From Bacillota bacterium (GTDB lineage Bacteria; Bacillota; Clostridia; Acetivibrionales; DSM-1351): a stretch of 20,061 bases of DNA. The number at the start of each line of letters is the position of its first letter. Position 1 is the first letter of the stretch. A program made the translations under genes and the position numbers. The stretch spans positions 1 to 20,061 of the forward strand of contig JAEZOA010000133.1 of assembly GCA_023441625.1 (NCBI GenBank), read 5' to 3'. Below the pieces are notes generated by a model, which saw nothing but the letters and a program-made list of their open reading frames with translations, did not search any database and was not told where the DNA came from. Below are positions 1 through 5,419 of the stretch, piece by piece.

Positions 1-119
1 CCTCCAGCTTCCTTCGGATTCCTCGTCGCCGAGGACACCCTTGCTATTGGCTAACGGTTGGCACTATCAACCCCCGTATCGGACTTTCACCGACGGGAAA
101 GCGCCCATGCTGGGCGCAC
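1..119 (-). mobile_element. 5' end of a group II intron (probably bacterial class C), truncated by window edge
   Basis: Read on the minus strand, the sequence starts with GTGCGCCC at position 119 and continues through the conserved group II domain I 5' segments: CAGCATGGGCGC, GGTGAAAGTCC, CGTTAGCCAATAGCAAGGG, TGTCC, then GAATCCGAAGGAAGC near position 10. These segments have the same order and spacing as the 5' end of well-studied class C introns such as the Oceanobacillus iheyensis one (recalled, not aligned here). GTGYG is the canonical group II 5' splice-site end. The intron begins 4-8 bases after the terminator hairpin of the neighbouring gene, which is the class C target preference. Domains II-VI and any intron-encoded reverse transcriptase would lie left of the window, so mobility cannot be judged. 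Group II identity is secure. The class assignment is inferred from the insertion site and the similarity. Confidence 0.88.
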
Positions 120-120
120 A

Positions 121-159
121 TAAAAAAGGTGATTACTATTTCTCTTGTAATCACCTTTT
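121..159 (-). terminator. Intrinsic terminator of the TM2 gene and intron insertion target
   Basis: A perfect 13-bp stem (AAAAGGTGATTAC at 124-136 pairing with 147-159, 10-nt loop) is followed on the minus strand by a T-run at 127-122. It sits about 40 bp downstream of the TM2 gene's stop codon. The group II intron 5' end lies at position 119, directly after the T-run, so the terminator's 3' flank is now intron. Confidence 0.9.
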
Positions 160-198
160 GTATTACTTATGAATTGATATTACTTTATTAATACTCTT

Positions 199-597
199 TT
201 AATCCTTTAATGGAATACCCTTTGCATCCTTGTTAATCGAACCAGCAAGTATCATAATTCCTTCAATTAATCCCCATATCCACGTTGCTAAAGAAAGGAA
301 TCCGCAGGAAAGAACTGTTATTAATACCTGTGCTAATCCTATACCTATATGTCCAAGATAGAATCTATGAACTCCAAATGCCCCTAAAAAGATTCCAAAT
401 AAGCCTGCTGCCAGCTTAGACTTCTGCTCATTATTTGCAGTAAGACTTACTCCGCATCTCATACATATCTGAGACATTGAATCAGTAATATCACCGCACA
501 TATGACAATAATTATTACCCTTTCCAACAGGAACCCCACAGGAAACACATATCGCTGCTTGATCATTCATTACATTTCCACAATTTCTACAATACAT
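199..597 (-). CDS. Zinc-ribbon and TM2-domain membrane protein
   Basis: A 132-aa protein of unknown exact function. The N-terminal half has two zinc-ribbon-like cysteine sets: C3-x2-C6 with C17-x2-C20, and C31-x2-C34 with C45-x2-C48. Residues about 60-120 form a TM2 domain, two hydrophobic helices joined by a short turn, with the family signature around GVHRFYLG (75-82). TM2 proteins are small membrane proteins, and bacterial zinc-ribbon/TM2 fusions are common but uncharacterised. The ATG start is supported by GGAGG about 7 bases upstream. It is a single-gene unit with its own terminator at 121-159. The domain call is firm. Any role, such as sensing or membrane scaffolding, would be a guess. 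Confidence 0.88.
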   Translation of the reverse strand: MYCRNCGNVMNDQAAICVSCGVPVGKGNNYCHMCGDITDSMSQICMRCGVSLTANNEQKSKLAAGLFGIFLGAFGVHRFYLGHIGIGLAQVLITVLSCGFLSLATWIWGLIEGIMILAGSINKDAKGIPLKD

Positions 598-913
598 TAT
601 TTTTACCTCCTACCCAATAAAATATATATTTAATCTTTTTACAAGTTTCTAAAATGCATTTCAATTAAGTATACGTATTAATACATTTCATGTCTGAAAA
701 ATAATACTTCTTTACCAGTATTATTACGATGTAGAGATTACCCCCTAATACCCTGTAATGCTAAATATATAATAATTCCTCGAAAAAATCAAATCCAAAT
801 TTTAAAGGAAAGCGAAAGTTAATATTTTACATATTTTTATATTTTTAGTGTATTATGTCTAATTTTATGCTAATATTGTAAATATAGTACATCTATTACA
901 GGAGGATAAATGA
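598..913. other. Intergenic region between divergent TM2 gene and agrB; no gene seen
   Basis: This 316-bp AT-rich stretch separates two divergently transcribed genes. No frame longer than about 15 codons with a ribosome binding site was found on either strand, and in particular no agrD-like peptide. It contains an inverted repeat AATAATAC (700-707) / GTATTATT (718-725) without a T-run. A weak promoter candidate for agrB is TTTACA (826-831) with TATTAT (851-856), although the 19-bp spacer is long. The agrB ribosome binding site is at 900-905. AAAATGCAT at 653-661 resembles the start of the repeated element at 1937 and 1987, but may be chance. Confidence 0.6.
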
Positions 914-1549
914 ATGAGATTTGTATTAAAATTATCCTATGCATGTGCAAGACATCTGGCATCTGCCCTAAACGAAAAGCATAATAAAAAAGCAGTTTAC
1001 TATTATGGCTTTTTTATTGTATTTGCTACATTAATTGAAGCAGGAATTTTAATTTTAACTTCTCTACTATTTGGAACACTTATACCTTCACTAATAATTG
1101 TAGCTATTTTCGGTACTCTAAGACTATTTGCAGGTGGGTATCACTTTGATACCTTAGGCAGATGTCTTTTTATTTCTTTAGGTTTTATTTTAGCTGTGGC
1201 TCTGGCATCACAGTACACCTATCAATATTGGAGTACTATTTCGGTTATAATATTTCTTATGACAACCTTTACTGTAGGCCTTATTATTTTTATAAAATAT
1301 GCCCCAAAGGACACACCGACTAAACCAATTACAGATCCTGCTAAGAGCAAAAAATTAAAAAAATTATCTGTTTTATATCTGTGTATATTGTTGCTAATAT
1401 GCAGCATTTTAACAATTTTAAGCCTAAAATTATATGTAATTGCAACATGCTTCGGTGTTCTGCTGGAAATTTTTTCTGTTTCTCCTGTTGGACATGCTTT
1501 TTTTGATAAGATAAAGAATGGTTTAAACAATGCTTCTGTTTCCAACTGA
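914..1549 (+). CDS. agrB: AgrB-family accessory gene regulator protease (peptide processing)
   Basis: A 211-aa polytopic membrane protein of the AgrB family (cysteine endopeptidases). In characterised agr systems it cleaves the C-terminal tail of the AgrD pro-peptide and helps form the thiolactone autoinducer. The catalytic pair is visible: H77 in GGYH and C84 in GRC, the same spacing and numbering as H77/C84 of Staphylococcus aureus AgrB. At least four hydrophobic segments follow or flank them (about 33-68, 83-103, 108-127, 150-185). The ATG lies 8 bases after an AGGAGG. Length is slightly above the usual range of about 190-205 aa. The expected agrD is not found downstream, where the 3' end overlaps the convergent XRE gene by 27 bp, nor upstream. 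No agrC or agrA is in the window. It may process a peptide encoded elsewhere, or be a remnant. Confidence 0.92.
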   Translation: MRFVLKLSYACARHLASALNEKHNKKAVYYYGFFIVFATLIEAGILILTSLLFGTLIPSLIIVAIFGTLRLFAGGYHFDTLGRCLFISLGFILAVALASQYTYQYWSTISVIIFLMTTFTVGLIIFIKYAPKDTPTKPITDPAKSKKLKKLSVLYLCILLLICSILTILSLKLYVIATCFGVLLEIFSVSPVGHAFFDKIKNGLNNASVSN

Positions 1550-1858
1550 TTTAATTCGATCCTTAATGTCCTTTGCCAATTCAATATAGCTTTGATTTTC
1601 AGGGTTTTGGACAAAGTCATTTATTTCTTTAGATAAATGGCTCATATATGGATTCCTTATATCACTGTATCCTATAAGGTAATCCACTGAAACGTTAAAA
1701 TAGCTTGCAATAAGCCTTAACTTTGCTATGGAAGGTTCCCTCTTATCACCTATATAGCCATTAAACGTTGGTGTTTTAATACTCAATAGAGCTGCTGCCT
1801 CTTGTTGCTCCAGGCCTCTCTCTCTTACCAATTGTTTTAATCTCTCGCCAATAGTCAT
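1523..1858 (-). CDS. XRE-family transcriptional regulator
   Basis: A 111-aa protein. Residues about 4-62 form a Cro/C1-type helix-turn-helix (HTH_3): IGERLKQLVRERG, a turn through EQQEAAALL, and a recognition helix near TPTFNGYIGDKREPS. The motif NVSVDYLIGYSD ends the domain, as in SinR/ImmR-like repressors. The C-terminal 45 residues are charged and helical and probably mediate dimerisation. The ATG start follows GGAAGG at about 12 bases, and a consensus promoter lies upstream on the same strand (1897-1926). It is divergent from the spo0E-like gene and convergent with agrB, overlapping it by 27 bp. Its natural target is likely the intergenic repeats next to its own promoter. This is inference from layout. 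Confidence 0.88.
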   Translation of the reverse strand: MTIGERLKQLVRERGLEQQEAAALLSIKTPTFNGYIGDKREPSIAKLRLIASYFNVSVDYLIGYSDIRNPYMSHLSKEINDFVQNPENQSYIELAKDIKDRIKSVGNRSIV

Positions 1859-1896
1859 ACTATTTGCAATTCCTTCCTATATTAGCATCTAATAAC

Positions 1897-1926
1897 ATTA
1901 TAAAATTGAAATTAAATAATTGTCAA
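1897..1926 (-). promoter_or_regulatory. Sigma-A promoter of the XRE gene
   Basis: On the minus strand TTGACA (plus 1921-1926) and TATAAT (plus 1897-1902) are both perfect consensus hexamers separated by 18 bp. They lie about 40 bp upstream of the XRE start codon. Confidence 0.75.
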
Positions 1927-1936
1927 TATTTTCTAT

Positions 1937-2003
1937 AAAATGCATATTGAATTCTTATTTACAATTTTTGCTATATGTCTATTGACAAAATGCATATCGA
2001 ATT
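1937..2003. repeat. Pair of 17-bp direct repeats 50 bp apart; candidate operators
   Basis: AAAATGCATATTGAATT at 1937-1953 recurs as AAAATGCATATCGAATT at 1987-2003, with 16 of 17 positions identical and start-to-start spacing of exactly 50 bp. The first copy sits just upstream of the -35 box of the XRE promoter. The second fills the spacer between the -35 and -10 boxes of the spo0E-like promoter. Each copy contains the palindrome ATGCAT. The placement suggests an operator pair for the adjacent XRE protein. Binding is inferred, not shown. Confidence 0.55.
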
Positions 2004-2010
2004 TTATAAT
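1982..2010 (+). promoter_or_regulatory. Perfect-consensus sigma-A promoter of the spo0E-like gene
   Basis: TTGACA at 1982-1987 and TATAAT at 2005-2010 are separated by 17 bp, matching the full vegetative consensus. Transcription would start near 2017, leaving a leader of about 120 nt before the start codon at 2138. The spacer contains the second copy of the 17-bp repeat, so a bound repressor would occlude RNA polymerase. Confidence 0.8.
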
Positions 2011-2137
2011 AAAGAAAAGTGGTAATTCATTCCATTTACTAAGTAATATTGGTAACTGCAACAAACCATCATATACACCTATACCAATAATGAGTTTTAA
2101 AATCATTTACATGGAAGATGTATGTAGGAGGTACTAT

Positions 2138-2284
2138 ATGCTAATTGATGAAATAAATAACTTACGAGAAAAACTTAATAAACAAGTTGAATATTTTTCT
2201 CTCGATAACGAGGCAATATTAACTCTTAGTCAAATTTTAGATGACCTTATTATCGAATACTATAAGGCCTCTAAAAAGGTATAA
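2138..2284 (+). CDS. Spo0E-like aspartyl-phosphate phosphatase
   Basis: A 48-aa protein of the Spo0E-like family, small helical-hairpin phosphatases that remove phosphate from Spo0A~P and so hold back sporulation. The family signature S-Q-x-L-D is present as SQILD (31-35), followed by LIIEYYK. The first helix is EINNLREKLN. The start is chosen at 2138 because an AGGAGG (2126-2131) lies 6 bases before the ATG and the family homology begins there. The open frame extends upstream to 1940, but that part contains the promoter at 1982-2010 and has no ribosome binding site. Length is typical for Clostridia members (about 45-60 aa). It is divergent from the XRE gene, which may repress it. Which response regulator it acts on is unknown. 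Confidence 0.85.
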   Translation: MLIDEINNLREKLNKQVEYFSLDNEAILTLSQILDDLIIEYYKASKKV

Positions 2285-2308
2285 TTTATATCCTTGATAA
2301 TTCATTTA

Positions 2309-2337
2309 TTGCATTGAAAAACTATATGAGATATAAT
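2309..2337 (+). promoter_or_regulatory. Probable promoter of ychF
   Basis: TTGCAT (2309-2314) and TATAAT (2332-2337) are spaced 17 bp apart, 50 bp upstream of the ychF start. The -10 box is perfect and the -35 box matches consensus at four of six positions. Confidence 0.6.
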
Positions 2338-2386
2338 TTTTATGGTGTTTTCAAATGTTATAGATTATGAGAGGATAGATATATAA

Positions 2387-3481
2387 ATGAAACTAGGTAT
2401 TGTAGGACTTCCAAACGTAGGCAAAAGCACTCTATTTAATGCTATTACAAAAGCAGGGGCTGAGAGTGCAAACTACCCATTTTGTACAATCGAACCAAAT
2501 GTAGGAATTGTAGCTGTTCCAGATGAAAGATTAGACATGCTCGCGAAAATGTACAATCCTGAGAAAAATACTCCAACAGTAATTGAATTTGTTGATATTG
2601 CAGGTTTAGTTAAGGGAGCTAGCAGAGGTGAAGGATTAGGAAACAAATTCCTATCTCATATAAGAGAAGTTGATGCAATCGTTCATGTTGTTAGATGCTT
2701 CGAGGATGGAAATATCGTTCATGTTGATGGGTCTATTGGTCCAAAAAGAGATGTGGAAACAATTAATTTAGAATTAATATTTGCTGATCTTGAAATGCTT
2801 GATCGTAGGATTGAACGAACAAAAAAAATGCTAAAATCAGGTGATAAGAAGTTCCAGAATGAGTTAGAGGTATTTGAGGCAATTAAAGCTCATCTTGAAA
2901 GTGGAAATCCCGCTAGATCAATGTCTTTAAACAATGAACAGCAAGTAATTGCTGAACAACTATTTTTAATTACTTCAAAGCCAGTGTTATATGCTGCAAA
3001 TGTGTCAGAAAATAATCTTTCTGATTTAGATAATAATAGATTTTTAGCAGAGCTAAAGGAACTTGCTGCCTTGGAGGCTTCAGAGGTAATGGTCATTTGT
3101 GCAAAGGTTGAAGAAGAAATTGCACAGCTTGCTGATGAGGAAAAGACTGATTTTCTTGAAGCTATGGGGCTTGAAGAATCAGGCTTGGACAAGCTAGTTA
3201 AGGCTAGCTACAAAATCCTTGGCTTGATTAGTTTCCTTACAGCAGGACCTCAAGAGGTTAGAGCTTGGACTATTATAAAGGGTACAAAAGCGCCTCAAGC
3301 TGCTGGTAAAATTCATAGTGACTTTGAAAGAGGTTTTATTAGGGCCGAAATTGTCGCCTATGAAGATTTGATGAAATGTGGCTCCTATACCAATGCTAAA
3401 GAAAAAGGACTTGTAAGATCTGAGGGAAAGGATTACATTATGCAGGACGGAGACGTTACATTGTTCAGATTTAATGTATAA
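2387..3481 (+). CDS. ychF: Redox/ribosome-associated P-loop ATPase YchF (OLA1 family)
   Basis: A 364-aa cytoplasmic protein of the Obg-related YchF/OLA1 subfamily, which binds ribosomes and hydrolyses ATP in preference to GTP. Visible motifs are the Walker A GLPNVGKST (7-15), the switch region NYPFCTIEPN (29-38), DIAGLVKGAS (70-79), and NVSE (205-208) in place of the GTPase NKxD motif, which is the mark of the family's relaxed nucleotide specificity. The middle (about 125-200) is a helical, coiled-coil insertion, and residues about 280-364 form the TGS domain. Length matches the usual 363-367 aa. The ATG follows GAGGAT at about 10 bases, with a promoter candidate at 2309-2337. It appears monocistronic, ending at a bidirectional terminator shared with cheW. 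Confidence 0.97.
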   Translation: MKLGIVGLPNVGKSTLFNAITKAGAESANYPFCTIEPNVGIVAVPDERLDMLAKMYNPEKNTPTVIEFVDIAGLVKGASRGEGLGNKFLSHIREVDAIVHVVRCFEDGNIVHVDGSIGPKRDVETINLELIFADLEMLDRRIERTKKMLKSGDKKFQNELEVFEAIKAHLESGNPARSMSLNNEQQVIAEQLFLITSKPVLYAANVSENNLSDLDNNRFLAELKELAALEASEVMVICAKVEEEIAQLADEEKTDFLEAMGLEESGLDKLVKASYKILGLISFLTAGPQEVRAWTIIKGTKAPQAAGKIHSDFERGFIRAEIVAYEDLMKCGSYTNAKEKGLVRSEGKDYIMQDGDVTLFRFNV

Positions 3482-3547
3482 TCCTTTTGATAGTTTAGTA
3501 CTTACAACGCAAGCTGGCAAGCCAACATTGCTTATGTTAAGATTTAA

Positions 3548-3580
3548 GAAGGTGGTGCCTCAAATTGAAGCACCACCTTC
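3548..3580. terminator. Bidirectional hairpin between convergent ychF and cheW
   Basis: An 11-bp perfect stem, GAAGGTGGTGC (3548-3558) with GCACCACCTTC (3570-3580), extends inward by a further four pairs after one mismatch. It lies between two convergent stop codons. Neither flank has a long T-run, so termination efficiency is uncertain, but position and stability fit a shared terminator. Confidence 0.75.
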
Positions 3581-3606
3581 TATATGTTATTTAACTATGT
3601 AAAAGT

Positions 3607-4071
3607 TTATTTCTTGTCCATAATTGCTTCAACTACCTCTTCAACTTCCTCATTAATTAAAACTTCATTTAAATCGATTATTGAAAAAAGTTTATCATTC
3701 TTCTTTCCAATTCCCCTAATATATTTTTTATTATTCACCCTAAGAACAGCTTCTGATTTATCTATTGAATTCTCATCCAGATTTATTATCTCAAGAACAT
3801 TGTTAACCATAAAGCCTAAGAGCTGATTATCCTTTTCAGTAATAATAATCTTCGTTTTTTTGGTTATCTCCGAATCGCCCATGGTAAATCTTTTATTTAA
3901 ATCAACTACAGGGACTACTCTTCCTCTTAAATTGTACACACCGCTAATATAATCCGGCAATTGAGGAACAAAAGATACTTCACTATACTTTTCTATTTTA
4001 TAAACAATTGATGCTTCAACACTGCATAATTCATTATTCAACATAAATACCACAACTTGTGTTTCCCCCAT
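3607..4071 (-). CDS. CheW-domain scaffold protein
   Basis: A 154-aa soluble protein made of a single CheW-like domain (about 3-140). This SH3-like fold couples chemoreceptors to the CheA kinase. Recognisable family features are the opening QVVVFMLNNELCSVEASIVYKI-type strand pattern, LPDYISGVYNLRGRVVPVVDL (about 38-58), and the later GFMVNNVLEII segment. The C-terminus carries a short acidic tail. The ATG start has GGGAGG about 9 bases upstream. A second ATG four bases earlier is out of frame. No cheA, receptor or cheY is nearby, so it is a stand-alone CheW. It could serve a distant chemotaxis array or work as a CheV/CheW-type adaptor. A 30-nt perfect palindrome lies in the leader region. Confidence 0.88.
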   Translation of the reverse strand: MGETQVVVFMLNNELCSVEASIVYKIEKYSEVSFVPQLPDYISGVYNLRGRVVPVVDLNKRFTMGDSEITKKTKIIITEKDNQLLGFMVNNVLEIINLDENSIDKSEAVLRVNNKKYIRGIGKKNDKLFSIIDLNEVLINEEVEEVVEAIMDKK

Positions 4072-4105
4072 CCATCAATCCCTCCCAGAAATTGTTTAAT
4101 TAACT

Positions 4106-4135
4106 TGGTTAAATAAACCATGGTTTATTTAACCA
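4106..4135. repeat. Perfect 30-nt palindrome upstream of cheW; candidate operator
   Basis: The two halves, TGGTTAAATAAACCA (4106-4120) and TGGTTTATTTAACCA (4121-4135), are exact reverse complements. Each half is itself an inverted repeat (TGGTT-N5-AACCA), so the site holds four TGGTT/AACCA arms. It ends 35 bp before the cheW start codon and lies 110 bp upstream of the divergent UPF0291 gene. No T-run follows on either strand, which argues against a terminator. An operator for a dimeric or tetrameric regulator, or an mRNA hairpin in the cheW leader, are the main options. Confidence 0.6.
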
Positions 4136-4244
4136 TCTTTATAATATCATATTATACAAGCTTTTTAAAGGACATTATTTTTGATATAATACAATTTGTA
4201 CGTTATTTGTAGCTTATAATTATGTGGATAGGATGTGAACTTAT

Positions 4245-4448
4245 ATGGAAAAAAATAAAATTGAACGTCTCAATGAATTGGCGAAAAAAGCAAAAACTGG
4301 TTCTCTTACAAGCTCAGAGCTAGCCGAGAGAGATCAGTTAAGAAAAGAATACATTTCAGCTTTTAGATCAAATCTTAAAGCAACATTAGATAATACTGTA
4401 ATAATTGACAAACAAGGAAACAGAAGAAGTTTGAGAAAGGATAATTAA
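4245..4448 (+). CDS. UPF0291/DUF896 family protein (YnzC-like)
   Basis: A 67-aa protein matching the UPF0291 (DUF896) family of small basic helical-hairpin proteins typified by Bacillus subtilis YnzC. Characteristic segments are IERLNELAKKAK, the acidic LTSSELAERDQLRKEY stretch, the conserved FRSNLKATL motif (40-48), and a C-terminal IIDKQGN. Length is near the family norm (about 65-80 aa). The ATG start is preceded by an AGGATG about 10 bases upstream. A TATAAT at 4185-4190 may be its -10 box, but no good -35 is evident. The biochemical function of the family is not established. In Bacillus, ynzC belongs to the SOS-controlled yneA operon, but no yneA or LexA-type neighbour is seen here. Confidence 0.88.
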   Translation: MEKNKIERLNELAKKAKTGSLTSSELAERDQLRKEYISAFRSNLKATLDNTVIIDKQGNRRSLRKDN

Positions 4449-4459
4449 TATAACTTCCT

Positions 4460-4496
4460 AGCCCCTCGCCCCTCCCTCATAAAAAGGTTAGGGGCT
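4460..4496. terminator. Weak hairpin between convergent genes
   Basis: AGCCCCT (4460-4466) pairs with AGGGGCT (4490-4496) across a 23-nt loop, just after the UPF0291 stop and before the convergent gene end at 4538. No T-run follows, so this is only a tentative bidirectional terminator. Confidence 0.4.
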
Positions 4497-4537
4497 TCTA
4501 TTAATAGTAGACTGGTACTGGGAGTATTACAAATAAA

Positions 4538-5335
4538 TTAGTGTAAATATTTACTTGGTGCTGGAAGCTTTTCTAGAATCTGCTTCTGTAGCTTGTCAAG
4601 CACCTCTTTAGCTATTCTTATATCTAAGTCTATATCCTTTTTAAACTTTGCAACTTCCTCTTCGTCTTCTAATACCTTTGCCTCATTAAATGGAAATTGC
4701 TTTTTAAGACTTTCTATTTCTGATAATACGTCATCGGTCTTTAACTTCATAGATAGTACTTTAGTTTTAAGACTGGTATCAGATTTCTCCTCATTCGTTA
4801 AGGAATCAGTATTTTCCTCTAGCACCTTTTTTTGCAGTCTTTTTAGCTTTTTAATATCACCATTTTCATAAGCCTTCTTAGCTGCCTTCCATATTCTATT
4901 TGCATTTTTATCTAAATTATCTATTAGCTCTGGATGAACATAGCTTACAATAGAAAAATATATATCTTTGAGCTCTTGTATATTTTCAAAGCTTATATTT
5001 TCTTCCTCACTTAATCTGTGTACATCATCAATTTCCTTTTTCATATTTTTTAGCATTATATCATGCTTTTCAAATTCCTTATCAAGCTGTCTATCAATGT
5101 GATCTGTATCTATTGGAATTTGAAGCTTTATACATGCCTGCATCATATCAAGCTTTAGCTTCGTCCTAGCAATAGTTAATTCCAGCTTGTGCAACTCATA
5201 TCTAGGCTCCCCTAGTTTAAGAACAAACTCATTTTTGAGTAAAAATTCCTCATATATTTTTAAGTAATCCTTTTCAACTATTGCTTCGACAAGTATTTTT
5301 TTTTGTATTTTATATTCTTGATATATTTTATCCAT
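4538..5335 (-). CDS. Helical/coiled-coil protein with degenerate J-domain-like segment
   Basis: A 265-aa, strongly charged, helix-rich cytoplasmic protein, not assigned to a characterised family. It has no signal peptide or membrane segment. Residues about 10-120 and 190-255 look like coiled coil. Residues about 124-170 resemble the core of divergent J-domain proteins: YFSIVSYVHPELIDNL, then IWKAAKKAYENGDIKKLKRL. In this segment HPEL (134-137) occupies the place of the J-domain HPD motif. The loss of the aspartate suggests it would not stimulate DnaK in the usual way. The ATG start follows GGGTAGGA at about 5 bases. It lies 84 bp downstream of the ABC exporter genes on the same strand with no terminator between, so it may be co-transcribed with them. 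Confidence 0.7.
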   Translation of the reverse strand: MDKIYQEYKIQKKILVEAIVEKDYLKIYEEFLLKNEFVLKLGEPRYELHKLELTIARTKLKLDMMQACIKLQIPIDTDHIDRQLDKEFEKHDIMLKNMKKEIDDVHRLSEEENISFENIQELKDIYFSIVSYVHPELIDNLDKNANRIWKAAKKAYENGDIKKLKRLQKKVLEENTDSLTNEEKSDTSLKTKVLSMKLKTDDVLSEIESLKKQFPFNEAKVLEDEEEVAKFKKDIDLDIRIAKEVLDKLQKQILEKLPAPSKYLH

Positions 5336-5419
5336 TTATATTCCTACCCTTGCTAATAAATAAATTCTATAATAAGACTAGCATTTTGAATTTAGTACTT
5401 TTATTTCATTATAATTATT

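Noticed and set aside
1..120. 23S rRNA or other structural RNA fragment at the left edge
   Set aside because: The GC-rich conserved look first suggested rRNA, but on the minus strand the ordered motifs (GTGCG, GGTGAAAGTCC, GTTAGCC, AAGGGTGTCC, GAAGGAAGC) fit the group II intron 5' end specifically.
700..725. Inverted repeat AATAATAC/GTATTATT as terminator or operator
   Set aside because: It is short, AT-only except for one G-C pair, and without a T-run. It is expected by chance in such AT-rich intergenic DNA.
1222..1620. 132-aa minus-strand frame antisense to agrB
   Set aside because: It has no ribosome binding site or recognisable motif and overlaps the coding sequence of agrB and the XRE gene. 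It is a shadow of AT-rich coding sequence.
1940..2137. Upstream extension of the spo0E-like frame, hydrophobic and with two cysteines, possibly an AgrD-like peptide
   Set aside because: No ribosome binding site lies before 1940. A perfect promoter (1982-2010) lies inside the extension. The peptide lacks the AgrD layout with an acidic C-terminal tail. The real start at 2138 has an ideal AGGAGG.
4140..4156. TATAATAT-C-ATATTATA palindrome as a separate operator
   Set aside because: A pure A/T palindrome that doubles as overlapping -10-like sequences on both strands. It is too low in complexity to claim as an independent site.
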